Below, piece by piece: positions 26,949 to 35,173 of a stretch of DNA of 64,000 nucleotides (position 1 is the stretch's first letter; every line of letters begins with the position of its first letter). Origin of the DNA: Hydrogenophaga intermedia. Lineage in GTDB: Bacteria > Pseudomonadota > Gammaproteobacteria > Burkholderiales > Burkholderiaceae_C. The DNA lies in the NCBI RefSeq assembly GCF_023715105.1, contig NZ_JAMBNO010000005.1, positions 62,001 to 126,000 of the forward strand, read 5' to 3'. The notes under the pieces are model-generated. The model ran no database searches. It worked only from the letters and a program-made list of their open reading frames with translations, and had not been told where the DNA came from. Made by a program: the position numbers and the translations under genes.

Positions 26949-27983
26949 TCACTTGTTGTTGATCTGCGACCACACGCGGGTGCGGATCTGCTGCGTCACC
27001 GCGTCGGGCATGGGCACGTAGTCCAGTTCCAGAGCGGCCTGTTTGCCGTTCTTGAAGGCCCAGTCGAAGAACTTCAGGACTTCGGCCGACTCCGCCTTGT
27101 TGGCCGGTTCCTTGTACATGAGGATGAACGAGGCGGTGGTCACGGGCCAGCTGTCCTTGCCCTTGGCGTTCACCATCGACACGCCCATGCCGGGCACGCT
27201 GAACCAGTCCACACCGGCCGCAGCGGCCTGGAAGGTGTCATCGCCCGGCATCACGTAGTTGCCGTCGGCGTTCTGCAGCGCCATCACGGGGATGTTGTTC
27301 TTCTTGGCGTAGGCGTATTCCACGTAACCCAGCGCGCCCTTGGTGCGGCTCACGTTGGCGGCCACGCCTTCGTTGCCCTTGCCGCCCACCGAAGTCGGTG
27401 CCGGCCACTTGACGGCGGCGCCCTTGCCCACCGTGTCGGCCCAGTCCTTGCTGACCACGCTCAGGTAGTCGGTCCAGTTGAAGGTGGTGCCGGAGCCGTC
27501 GGCGCGGTGCACCACGGTGATGGTCATGTCGGGCAGCTTCTTGCCGGGGTTCAGGGCCACCAGCTTGGGGTCGTTCCACTTGCTGATCTTGCCCAGGAAC
27601 ATCTCGGCCAGCACGGGGCCGGTCACGCGCAGCTCACCCTTGCCGATGCCGTCCAGGTTGAACACCGGCACGGTGCCGCCGATGATGGCGGGGAACTGCA
27701 CCATGCCGTCCTTGTCGAGGTCGGCGCCGCTCACCGGGGCGTCGGACGCGCCGAAAGCCACAGTCTTGGCACGGATCTGGCGCAGACCGCCCGAGGAGCC
27801 GATCGACTGGTAGTTCAGGCCGGTGCCGGTCTGGGCCTTGTACATCTCCGCCCATTTGGCGTAGATCGGGAACGGGAAGGTGGCACCAGCGCCGGTGATG
27901 TCGGCGGCGTGGGCGGTGCCGAGGGCCAGGGTGGACAGGGCGGCAGCGGCCACGGTTTTCAGGAGGGTGCGTTTGCTGTTCAT
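26949..27983 (-). CDS. pstS: Phosphate ABC transporter substrate-binding protein PstS
   Basis: Periplasmic phosphate receptor. 344 residues with a Sec signal peptide cleaved after THA (residue 26). The mature protein starts [23 protein letters not shown], the PstS signature. Phosphate contacts are seen as [10 protein letters not shown] and [16 protein letters not shown]. It is the first gene of the seven-gene pst-pho operon and is preceded by a Pho box. Start at 27983; the longer frame to 28043 runs into the promoter. Confidence 0.98.
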   Translation of the reverse strand: MNSKRTLLKTVAAAALSTLALGTAHAADITGAGATFPFPIYAKWAEMYKAQTGTGLNYQSIGSSGGLRQIRAKTVAFGASDAPVSGADLDKDGMVQFPAIIGGTVPVFNLDGIGKGELRVTGPVLAEMFLGKISKWNDPKLVALNPGKKLPDMTITVVHRADGSGTTFNWTDYLSVVSKDWADTVGKGAAVKWPAPTSVGGKGNEGVAANVSRTKGALGYVEYAYAKKNNIPVMALQNADGNYVMPGDDTFQAAAAGVDWFSVPGMGVSMVNAKGKDSWPVTTASFILMYKEPANKAESAEVLKFFDWAFKNGKQAALELDYVPMPDAVTQQIRTRVWSQINNK

Positions 27984-28020
27984 GGTTGTTCCTCGCGGTT
28001 GAACAAAGGGGACAGACGGC

Positions 28021-28055
28021 ACTCTAGGCAGCGTTCGTGACAACCATGTGACACT
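28021..28055 (-). promoter_or_regulatory. Pho box and -10 of the pstSCAB-phoUBR operon
   Basis: Two direct TGTCAC half-sites spaced exactly 11 bases (minus strand; 28053-28048 and 28042-28037), matching the CTGTCAT-N4-CTGTCAT PhoB layout. A -10-like TAGAGT (28026-28021) lies 10 bases further on, the spacing of PhoB-activated promoters in which the box replaces the -35. Confidence 0.85.
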
Positions 28056-28118
28056 GGTGTGGCGTCACAAAGAGGCGTCTGACTGCGGCGACTCACGCTG
28101 GCTGCCACGGGCATGCGT

Positions 28119-28124
28119 CACAAT
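28119..28124 (+). promoter_or_regulatory. Candidate ppx -10 (CACAAT)
   Basis: CACAAT lies 49 bases before the ppx ATG. The divergent Pho box is about 65 bases away. No -35 match was found. Confidence 0.4.
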
Positions 28125-28172
28125 CGGCGCCTCCCGACCGGGCACCCCCCGGTCGACGGCCCAGATTTCTCC

Positions 28173-29660
28173 ATGCAAAACGGTACCCTCCTCGCCGCGA
28201 TCGATCTCGGCTCCAACAGCTTCCGGCTCGAAATCGGGCGCTACCACTCGGGCCACATCGAGCGCGTGGAGTACCTCAAGGAGACGGTGCGCCAGGGCAA
28301 CGGGCTTGACGCCGAGAAAAACCTCAGCGTGGTGGCCATGCAGCGTGGCTGGGAGTGCCTGGCGCGCTTCGCCGAGCGGCTGCACGGCTTCAAGAAGCAC
28401 CAGGTGCGCGCGGTCGCCACGCAAACGCTGCGCGAGGCGCGAAACCGCGACGAATTCCTGCGCCGAGCGCAGGAAATACTGGGTTTCGCGATCGAGGTGG
28501 TCTCCGGACACGAGGAAGCCCGCCTGATCTACCAGGGCGTCTCGCGCCTGCTCCCGCATTCCGACGAGCGCCGCCTGGTGGTGGACATCGGCGGGCGCTC
28601 CACCGAAATGATCCTGGGCCAGGGCTACAGCGCGGAGATCCTGGAGTCGTATCGACTGGGCAGTGTGGCGTGGTCCACGCGCTATTTTCCGCGCGGGCAG
28701 TTCACGCCCGCTGCGCTCAAGACCGCCGAGGTGGCGGCCAAGGCCGTGCTCGAAGAAGCGCTGGACAAGTTCCCCCCCTCGCTGTGGCACGTGGCCTACG
28801 GCTCGTCCGGCACGGTGAGCGCGATCGCCGACATGCTGGGGAGCAACGGCTGGGCCATGGGTCTGGTCACGCGCGCCGGGCTCGACTGGCTCACCGACCG
28901 CCTGGTGAAGGCCGGCAATGTCGACAACCTGCGGCTGGACGGTCTCAAGGACGACCGCCGCCCGGTGCTGGCGGGTGGCCTGTCGGTGCTGCGCGCCATT
29001 TTCGACCTCTTCGGCATCGACCAGATGCTGCCCGCCCAAGGCGCGCTGCGCCATGGGGCACTTTATGACCTCATCGACCGCGAAACCGATGGCGGCGACG
29101 TCCGTGAGCGCACCGTGCGCTGGTTGTCGCAACGCTTTTCAGCCGACGAGGCACAGGCGCGCCGCGTGGGCGAGGTGGCCACCGCCTTGTTCGCGCAAAT
29201 CGCCGCTGCCGACGACGAAGGCGATGGCCGCTACTCGCAGAAACTGGCCTGGGCAGCGCGGCTGCACGAGATCGGCACCCACATCTCGCACGAGCGCAGC
29301 CATCACCACGGCGCCTACATCCTGGACCACGTGGATGCGCCCGGTTTCTCGCTGCGTGAACTGCACCGCATGAGTCAGCTGGTGCTGGGCCAGCGCGGCA
29401 AGCTCAAGAAGCTCGAAGAAGCCCTGCAGGACGAGCTCTTTGCCAAGCAGCTCATCTGCCTTCGCCTGGCGGTGCTGCTGTGCCACGCGCGCCAACTGCC
29501 CGAGCACCAGGCGATCAAGCTCGTCTTCAAGCCCGGCAGTTTCCGGCTGAGCACCCCCACCGGCTGGGCCAAGCGCTACCCGCAGTCGGCCTGGTTGCTG
29601 GGCGAAGAAGTGCTGGCCTGGCAGCGCTCCGCATGGAAGTTCAGCGCCGACATCCGCTGA
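28173..29660 (+). CDS. ppx: Exopolyphosphatase (Ppx/GppA family)
   Basis: Hydrolyses inorganic polyphosphate from its ends (or pppGpp in GppA members). 495 residues. The N-terminal ASKHA-fold ATPase core begins LLAAIDLGSNSFRLEIGRY; the second phosphate loop is VVDIGGRSTEMILGQG, and GSSGTVSAIADML is the adenosine-region motif. A C-terminal HD-like domain has AARLHEIGTHISHERSHHHGAYIL. ATG 28173 is preferred; the frame to 28113 covers the likely promoter. Divergent from pstS and near ppk, so the polyphosphate and Pho genes form one island. Confidence 0.95.
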   Translation: MQNGTLLAAIDLGSNSFRLEIGRYHSGHIERVEYLKETVRQGNGLDAEKNLSVVAMQRGWECLARFAERLHGFKKHQVRAVATQTLREARNRDEFLRRAQEILGFAIEVVSGHEEARLIYQGVSRLLPHSDERRLVVDIGGRSTEMILGQGYSAEILESYRLGSVAWSTRYFPRGQFTPAALKTAEVAAKAVLEEALDKFPPSLWHVAYGSSGTVSAIADMLGSNGWAMGLVTRAGLDWLTDRLVKAGNVDNLRLDGLKDDRRPVLAGGLSVLRAIFDLFGIDQMLPAQGALRHGALYDLIDRETDGGDVRERTVRWLSQRFSADEAQARRVGEVATALFAQIAAADDEGDGRYSQKLAWAARLHEIGTHISHERSHHHGAYILDHVDAPGFSLRELHRMSQLVLGQRGKLKKLEEALQDELFAKQLICLRLAVLLCHARQLPEHQAIKLVFKPGSFRLSTPTGWAKRYPQSAWLLGEEVLAWQRSAWKFSADIR

Positions 29661-29671
29661 GGGTTGCTTTC

Positions 29672-29697
29672 GTGTAAATCGTTTATACGGTTTACAC
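29672..29697. promoter_or_regulatory. Near-perfect 26-bp palindrome upstream of the H1-like gene
   Basis: Arms GTGTAAATCGT and ACGGTTTACAC (10 of 11 complementary) around a TTAT centre, 32-57 bases before the start at 29729. It overlaps TATACG and TTTACA hexamers that could be promoter elements. The symmetry and A/T richness in a GC-rich genome suggest a repressor operator. Confidence 0.65.
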
Positions 29698-29728
29698 TCT
29701 TTAGCACTTTCAACCCCAGGAGCGCCGA

Positions 29729-30205
29729 ATGGCCCACGCCGCCGACAAGACCAGCCCCAAGAAGCCCAAGCTCGTTCGCGACAGCTTCACCATCCCGAAG
29801 AACGAATACGCCGCCATCGACGCGCTCAAGTCGCGCGCGATCGCGCTGGGCACCAGCGTGAAGAAGAGCGAGTTGCTGCGCGCCGGTCTGGTGGCCCTGC
29901 AAGGCCTGAGCGATGCCGCCTACAAGGCGGCACTGTCGGCGGTGCCCACCCTCAAGACCGGGCGCCCGGCGGGTGACGGGGCCGACAAACCCGCGCCGGC
30001 CAAACCCGTGAAGAAGAAGGCCCCGGCAAAATCTGCCGCCCCTGCCCCGGCCGACAAGGTGGCCGACAAGGCGGTGGGTAAAGCGGCGGGCAAAGACAAG
30101 GGCGCTGCCCAGGTGTCGGCGCGCAAGCCGGCGGCCAGGAAGCCGGTGGCCCGCAAGGCGGCCAGCCCGGCGAAGAAGCCGGCGGCGCGCAAGCCCCGGG
30201 CCTGA
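29729..30205 (+). CDS. Histone H1/AlgP-like DNA-binding protein with Lys/Ala tail
   Basis: 158 residues in two parts. Residues about 15-70 are a folded-looking domain (VRDSFTIPKNEYAAIDALKSRAIALGTSVKKSELLRAGLVAL) whose strand-helix-helix pattern resembles a ribbon-helix-helix DNA binder. Residues about 75-158 are a disordered Lys/Ala/Pro tail with PAKK, ARKPAARK and SPAKKPAARKPRA repeats, like eukaryotic H1 tails and AlgP. It probably binds DNA or polyanions. Its place between ppx and sixA/ppk makes a polyphosphate link thinkable but unproven. AGGAGCGCC precedes the ATG. Confidence 0.75.
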   Translation: MAHAADKTSPKKPKLVRDSFTIPKNEYAAIDALKSRAIALGTSVKKSELLRAGLVALQGLSDAAYKAALSAVPTLKTGRPAGDGADKPAPAKPVKKKAPAKSAAPAPADKVADKAVGKAAGKDKGAAQVSARKPAARKPVARKAASPAKKPAARKPRA

Positions 30206-30216
30206 ACCCGGTCGGC

Positions 30217-30714
30217 TCAGAGCATCTCGGGCGTCTGGACCGTGACCACCACGGTCTGGCCATTGCCAGCCCGATCGCGGTGGCGCAACCACCACAGCGC
30301 GCCCTTCTTCACCGGGCAGTCGTCTTCGGAGAGCGCCAGCAGGCGTGCGATGACCTGCCCCAGCGTGGGCTGATGCCCGACCACCACCACCGGCGACTTG
30401 CCGGTCGGCCATTGCACCAGTTCGAGCAGGGCGTCGGCCTCGGCCTCGGGTGCAATGACCTCGCTGGTCTTGAACCGGCGCCCGAGCGCCATGGCGGTCT
30501 GCTCGCAGCGCGCCGCCGGGCTGCACCAGACCCGCGCGCCTTCGGGCAATTGCCGGTCGAGCCAGGCACCGATGCGCGCTGCCTGTTTTTCGCCGCGCGC
30601 CGTGAGGCGGCGCGCCAGGTCCTGGGCGTCGCCGGGCAGGCCGTACTCGGGGTCGGGGTGGTCCTGCGCCTCGGCGTGGCGCCAGAGGATCAGGTCCATC
30701 CCGCGCGCGGGCAT
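30217..30714 (-). CDS. sixA: Phosphohistidine phosphatase SixA-like (histidine phosphatase family)
   Basis: 165 residues. It opens MDLILWRHAEAQDHPDP, where RHAEA is the SixA RHG-family catalytic motif. ARRLTARGEKQAARIGAWL, WCSPAARCEQTAMAL and VVVVGHQPTLGQVIARLL (second catalytic His) follow. In E. coli SixA dephosphorylates phosphohistidine on NPr/ArcB-type proteins. Start 30714 lies 5 bases after the ppk stop; ATG 30699 is an equally possible start. It is probably co-transcribed downstream of ppk. Confidence 0.88.
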   Translation of the reverse strand: MPARGMDLILWRHAEAQDHPDPEYGLPGDAQDLARRLTARGEKQAARIGAWLDRQLPEGARVWCSPAARCEQTAMALGRRFKTSEVIAPEAEADALLELVQWPTGKSPVVVVGHQPTLGQVIARLLALSEDDCPVKKGALWWLRHRDRAGNGQTVVVTVQTPEML

Positions 30715-30718
30715 GTCG

Positions 30719-32797
30719 TCATCCCTTGCCGCCATAGCGGTGCATGAGACTGGCTTGCGCCGAATGTTGCACGGCCCGCGCGCGCCCGCTGGCCCCCTGC
30801 CCCGCCGCCACGTAGTGCCCGTCGGGTTGCAGCAGCCAGGCGTCACGCGTGTCGTGCAGGTAGGCGTTGAGGCATTCGTCGATGATGCGCTGGCGCAATG
30901 AAGCGTCCGTCACCGGCCACGCCAGTTCCACGCGACGCAGCATGTTGCGGTTCATCCAGTCGGCGCTGGAAAGCCAGAGTTCTTCGGTGGTGCCGACGCG
31001 GAACAGGAACACCCGCGAATGTTCCAGCATGCGCCCGATGATGGAGCGCACGCGCACGTTGTCGGTGAAACCCGGCACCCCCGCGGGGAGCACGCACGCG
31101 CCACGCACGATGAGGTCGACCCTGGCGCCCTGCTGAGAAGCCGCGGCCAGCGCGCGCGCCAGTGGCTCGTCGGTCAGCGCGTTCATCTTGAGCGTGATGC
31201 GCACCTCCTCGCCCCGCGCCGCGGCCTCGCCCGCCGCAGCCAGCTTGTCCAGCATGGCCTTGTGCAGCAGGAACGGCGCCATCAGTGCCTTGTTGAGCCT
31301 TCCCAGGCGGTTCTGGCTCGCCAGGTGCAGGAAGATCTGATCGATGTCGGCGGTCAGCGCGTCGTCGGCGGTGAGGTAGCTCAGGTCGGTGTAGACACGC
31401 GCCGTGCCCGGGTTGTAGTTGCCAGTGGAGAGGTGGGCGTAGCGGCGCAGGCCCTGCGGCTCGCGCCGCGTGATCAGCAGCATCTTGGCGTGCGTCTTGA
31501 GGCCCACCACACCGTAGACCACCTGCGCACCCACCGATTCCAGGCGCTCGGCGTAGTTGATGTTGGCCTCTTCGTCGAAGCGCGCCTTGAGCTCCACCAC
31601 CGCCGTGACCTCCTTGCCGCGGCGCACGGCCTCGCGCAACAGGTCCATCAGCTCGCTCTTGGCACCGGTGCGATAGATGGTCATCTTGATGGCCAGCACA
31701 TCCGGGTCTTCCACGGCTTCGCGCAGGAAGGACAGCACCGCGTCGAAGCTTTCGTAGGGCTGGTGGATCACCACATCGCCCTGCTGCAAGCGCTCGAAGA
31801 ACGATTGCCCCGGCGTGAGCTGCGCCGGCCAGCCCGGCAGGTAGGGTTCGAAGCGCAGTTCGGGCGCGTCCACCTTGTCGATGAGCTGATTCAGCCGCAC
31901 CAGGTTCACCGGGCCGGGCACGCGGTACAGGCAAGCCGGCGGCAAGCCGAACTGCTCGAGCAGGAAGCTCGAGAGAAACTCGGACGCACCCGCCGAGACC
32001 TCCAGGCGCAGCGCCTGGCCGTAGTGGCGCTGCTGCAGGCCCTTGCGCAGGGCCGTGCGCAGGTTCTTCACCTCTTCCTCGTCCACCGCCAGGTCGGAAT
32101 GGCGCGTCACGCGAAACTGCGAGAACTCGGTGACCTGGCGGCCCGGGAACAGATCGTTCAGGTGCGAGCGGATCAGGCTGGAGATGGAGACGAAGTGGAT
32201 TTGCTTGGAGCCCTTCACCGACGGCAGGCGGAAGAAGCGCGGCAGGATGCGCGGCACCTTGACGATGGCGATCTCGTTCTCGCGGCCGAAAGCGTCCTTG
32301 CCCGTGAGGCGCACGATGAAGTTCAACGACTTGTTCGCCACCTGCGGGAACGGGTGGGCTGGGTCCAGCCCCACCGGCATCAGCAGCGGCTGCACCTCGT
32401 GGTGGAAGATCTCACGCACGTGGCGGCGCTGGCGCGCGTTGCGCTCGCTGTGCGCCACGATCTTGATGCCCTTTTTTTCCAGCGCCGGCAGCAGCTCGTC
32501 GTTGTAGATGGCGTACTGGCGCGCCACCAGCTCGTGCACCTTGGCGGACAGCGCCTCGAACGTCTGGGCGGTGTAGAGGCCGCGCGTCTCGTGGGCCTTG
32601 GCGGCCGCGAGCTGCGGCGCCATGCGCACCTCGAAGAACTCGTCAAGGTTGCTGGAGACGATGCTGAGGAAGCGCAGCCGCTCCAGCTCGGGCACATCGG
32701 GTCGGCGCGCCCAGTCCATCACGCGCTCGTTGAACGCGAGAATGCTGTGATCGCGATCGAGGAGGGAAAACCTGGGTGAAGTGGGGTTGCCGGTCAT
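30719..32797 (-). CDS. ppk: Polyphosphate kinase 1
   Basis: Makes polyphosphate from ATP. About 692 residues. N-terminal domain SILAFNERVMDWARRPDVPELERLRFLSIVSSNLDEFFEVRMA is diagnostic. The catalytic phosphohistidine region is GLKTHAKMLLITRRE, with STGNYNPGTARVYTDLSYLTA following, and the second His region lies near DNVRVRSIIGRMLEHSRVFLF. Start ATG 32797 is 7 bases after the upstream stop; an in-frame ATG at 32821 would overlap that gene. It stands on the same strand as the LpxH-like and OlsB-like genes and may be read through from them. Confidence 0.96.
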   Translation of the reverse strand: MTGNPTSPRFSLLDRDHSILAFNERVMDWARRPDVPELERLRFLSIVSSNLDEFFEVRMAPQLAAAKAHETRGLYTAQTFEALSAKVHELVARQYAIYNDELLPALEKKGIKIVAHSERNARQRRHVREIFHHEVQPLLMPVGLDPAHPFPQVANKSLNFIVRLTGKDAFGRENEIAIVKVPRILPRFFRLPSVKGSKQIHFVSISSLIRSHLNDLFPGRQVTEFSQFRVTRHSDLAVDEEEVKNLRTALRKGLQQRHYGQALRLEVSAGASEFLSSFLLEQFGLPPACLYRVPGPVNLVRLNQLIDKVDAPELRFEPYLPGWPAQLTPGQSFFERLQQGDVVIHQPYESFDAVLSFLREAVEDPDVLAIKMTIYRTGAKSELMDLLREAVRRGKEVTAVVELKARFDEEANINYAERLESVGAQVVYGVVGLKTHAKMLLITRREPQGLRRYAHLSTGNYNPGTARVYTDLSYLTADDALTADIDQIFLHLASQNRLGRLNKALMAPFLLHKAMLDKLAAAGEAAARGEEVRITLKMNALTDEPLARALAAASQQGARVDLIVRGACVLPAGVPGFTDNVRVRSIIGRMLEHSRVFLFRVGTTEELWLSSADWMNRNMLRRVELAWPVTDASLRQRIIDECLNAYLHDTRDAWLLQPDGHYVAAGQGASGRARAVQHSAQASLMHRYGGKG

Positions 32798-32804
32798 GCC
32801 CGCA

Positions 32805-33725
32805 TTATTGCCATCCGGCATGGACCTGCGCAGGCGCCATGGCTTGCGCCGCGTCCGACGTGCGCGGCAGCGCGCCGGGCACCCAGTGCAGCAGCTCCAG
32901 CCGCCCGTCCATGTGCTCCACCAGGGCCGACAGGCTCTCCACCCAGTCGCCGTCGTTGCAATAGAGCGTGCCGTCGATGCTGCGCATCTCGGGCCGGTGG
33001 ATGTGACCGCAGACCACGCCCTGGTAGCCGCGCGATCGGGCCTCGGCGGCCACCGCGCGCTCGAAGTCCATCACGTAGTTCAGCGCCTTCTTGACCTTGT
33101 GCTTGAGGTACTGCGAGAGCGACCAGTACGGCAGCCCGAGGCGTGCGCGCAACGAGTTCAGGTGGCGATTGAGGCGCAGCAGGAATTCGTAGGCGTTGTC
33201 GCCCAGGTAGGCCAGCCACTTGGCGCACTGGATCACGCCGTCGAAGTGATCGCCGTGCACCACCCACAGCCGCCGCCCGTCGGCGGTGATGTGCACTGCC
33301 TCGTTGGCCACCTCGATGCCGCCGAAATGGTGCCCGTCGAACTGGCGCGCAAACTCGTCGTGGTTGCCGGGCACGAACACCACCTTGCAGCCCTTGCGCG
33401 AGCGGCGCAGCAGCTTTTGCACCACGTCGTTGTGCGCCTGGGGCCAGAACCATTTGCGGCGCAGCTGCCAGCCGTCGATGATGTCGCCGACCAGGTAGAG
33501 CGTCTCGCTCGGGTGCTGCTTGAGGAACTCCAGCAGCTCCACGGCCTGGCAACCCGCGGTGCCCAGGTGCAGGTCGGATATGAAAACGGCCCGGTAGCGG
33601 GCGCGCTCCGGGCCGTCGGTCTGGGCGTCGTCGCCGCCCTGGTCGATCGGCAGCGCACCGAGCGGGCCGCCGCCCGTGCGCGAGCGGGCCGCCCAGCCCC
33701 CGAGTGCGTCGAAGGCCGAGCGCAT
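32805..33725 (-). CDS. Metallophosphoesterase, UDP-2,3-diacylglucosamine diphosphatase-like (LpxH2 type)
   Basis: 306 residues of the calcineurin-like fold: FISDLHLGTAG (metal site 1), LYLVGDIIDGWQLRRKWFW, FVPGNHDEFAR, WVVHGDHFDGVIQ and CGHIHRPEMR. The D-x-H / G-D-x-x-D / G-N-H-D / G-H-x-H series is complete. It resembles the LpxH2 branch, which may act in lipid A synthesis or on other phospholipid-type substrates. Start ATG 33725 overlaps the upstream stop by one base (TGATG) and has GGGGGTGG before it. Confidence 0.85.
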   Translation of the reverse strand: MRSAFDALGGWAARSRTGGGPLGALPIDQGGDDAQTDGPERARYRAVFISDLHLGTAGCQAVELLEFLKQHPSETLYLVGDIIDGWQLRRKWFWPQAHNDVVQKLLRRSRKGCKVVFVPGNHDEFARQFDGHHFGGIEVANEAVHITADGRRLWVVHGDHFDGVIQCAKWLAYLGDNAYEFLLRLNRHLNSLRARLGLPYWSLSQYLKHKVKKALNYVMDFERAVAAEARSRGYQGVVCGHIHRPEMRSIDGTLYCNDGDWVESLSALVEHMDGRLELLHWVPGALPRTSDAAQAMAPAQVHAGWQ

Positions 33726-34519
33726 CAGGCCACCCCCAGGAAATGCTTGCGGTGCCGCGGCGAGAGGTCGCCCAGGCGCATGACCATCGGTAGGTCGGCC
33801 GTGTTGAAGTCCGGGTCCCAGGCAGGCGGGCCCATCACCCTGGCGCCCAGACGGAGGTAGCCCTTGATGAGCGCGGGCGGCTGCACATCGGGCGCGGGGT
33901 CGATGCGATCCAACGGCAGCGGCAGACGCGGGCGCACCTGCCAGTCGATCGGCGCCAGGTGGTCGCGCTGCACCCGCTGCCACAGGCCGGCGGCGAGGCG
34001 GCCGTCCTGGTGCATGGGCACGCTGGCGCAGCCGATCATCACGTCCAGCCCGTTGCGCTGCATGAAACCACCCAGCGCGCCCCACAGCGCCAGGATGACG
34101 CCGCCGTGGCGGTGGCCGGCGTGCACGCAGCTGCGGCCAAGCTCCACCATGCGCTCGCGCACGCCGCGCAGTCGCGTGAGGTCGAACTCGGTGTCGCTGT
34201 AGGTGCTGCCCACACGCCGGGCCTGTGCCGGTGTGAGCACGCGGTAGGTGCCGATCACCTCGTCACTGCCAAGTGGGGTGACGAGCAGGTGCTCGCAATA
34301 ATCGTCGAACAGGTCGATGTCGTGGCCGGGCAGCGGGGTGCGCAGCCGCGCGCCCATTTCGCCGGCAAAGACGGCGTGGCGCAGTCGCTGCGCGGCACGC
34401 ACCTCGTCGAGGTGGCGAGCCCAGCGCACCGACAGGGTGGTGGCCAAGGGGGTGGTGGGCGCCGCGACCGGGAGGGCCACGGACCGCAACGGTGCTTCGA
34501 GCAGCAAGGTGTTGTCCAT
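33725..34519 (-). CDS. OlsB-like N-acyltransferase (GNAT fold)
   Basis: 264 residues. The segment VRWARHLDEVRAAQRLRHAVFAGEMGARL and the later MVELGRSCVHAGHRHGGVILALWGALGGFM are typical of the OlsB/hemolysin-like acyl-ACP N-acyltransferases that make lyso-ornithine lipid. CEHLLVTPLGSDEVIGTYRVLTP is the central strand pair. The C-terminal YLRLGARVMGPPAWDPDF is also conserved. The partner OlsA is not in the window. It is coupled to the LpxH2-like gene by a TGATG overlap, suggesting both serve membrane-lipid remodelling. Confidence 0.8.
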   Translation of the reverse strand: MDNTLLLEAPLRSVALPVAAPTTPLATTLSVRWARHLDEVRAAQRLRHAVFAGEMGARLRTPLPGHDIDLFDDYCEHLLVTPLGSDEVIGTYRVLTPAQARRVGSTYSDTEFDLTRLRGVRERMVELGRSCVHAGHRHGGVILALWGALGGFMQRNGLDVMIGCASVPMHQDGRLAAGLWQRVQRDHLAPIDWQVRPRLPLPLDRIDPAPDVQPPALIKGYLRLGARVMGPPAWDPDFNTADLPMVMRLGDLSPRHRKHFLGVA

Positions 34520-34614
34520 GGCCTTTCATGGTTGGCCCATGCGATGACCCAGCGGTGGCAACGCCATGAAGCTTTGGTGACATGTGGCGCCTGCGCCGCG
34601 CACCTGCCGCCTGA

Positions 34615-34620
34615 CACAAT
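34615..34620 (+). promoter_or_regulatory. Candidate -10 (CACAAT) before the DOMON-like gene
   Basis: CACAAT at 34615-34620 overlaps the ATG at 34619. If used, transcription would begin near 34627, right at an in-frame GTG (34628), implying a leaderless message. Confidence 0.4.
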
Positions 34621-34627
34621 GCGGCCC

Positions 34628-35161
34628 GTGACCACACCCCTGCCTTTGCCCGCGCACCCCGCCTCGCCCCTGGTGCCCCTGCTGCTCACCGCCGAATGCC
34701 GTCTGGAGCCGCGCGAGTTGGTGCTGCACTACCGCCTGCGCGGTGATGCCCGGTTGCTCCGATGGCCTGCACCGGGCAGCACCGGCCGCGCCGACGGCCT
34801 GTGGCAGCACACCTGCTTCGAAGCCTTCATCGCTACCGAAGGCGCCACGGGCTACCACGAACTGAATTTTTCGCCCGCGGGCCAGTGGGCCCACTACGCC
34901 TTTCATGCGCCGCGCGAGCGTGCCCCCGACCCTTTGCTGGCCGCGCCGCCTCTGATCGACCGCATCGATCAACCCGACGGCGTGGACCTGATCGCCGTGA
35001 TCGAGCGCCGCACCCTGCCCCCAGGTCCGTGGCGACTGGGCCTGACTGCGGTGCTCGAAGACACGCACGGACGGCTCGCGCATTGCGCGCTGAACCACCC
35101 GCGCGACAAACCCGACTTCCACGACCCCGCCGGCTGGACCTTGCACCTGCCCGCCGCCTGA
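34628..35161 (+). CDS. DOMON-like domain protein
   Basis: About 177 residues. Predicted beta-rich fold with WQHTCFEAFIATEGATGYHELNFSPAGQWAHYAF, the centre of the bacterial DOMON-like family, and a C-terminal LTAVLEDTHGRLAHCALNHPRDKPDFHDP. DOMON folds bind heme or sugars, but no ligand residue is certain here and there is no signal peptide. I use GTG 34628 because the ATG at 34619 lies inside a -10-like element; with ATG the protein gains three residues. 12 bases before the NamZ-like gene, so co-transcribed. Confidence 0.75.
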   Translation: MTTPLPLPAHPASPLVPLLLTAECRLEPRELVLHYRLRGDARLLRWPAPGSTGRADGLWQHTCFEAFIATEGATGYHELNFSPAGQWAHYAFHAPRERAPDPLLAAPPLIDRIDQPDGVDLIAVIERRTLPPGPWRLGLTAVLEDTHGRLAHCALNHPRDKPDFHDPAGWTLHLPAA

Positions 35162-35173
35162 CACACCCGCCCC

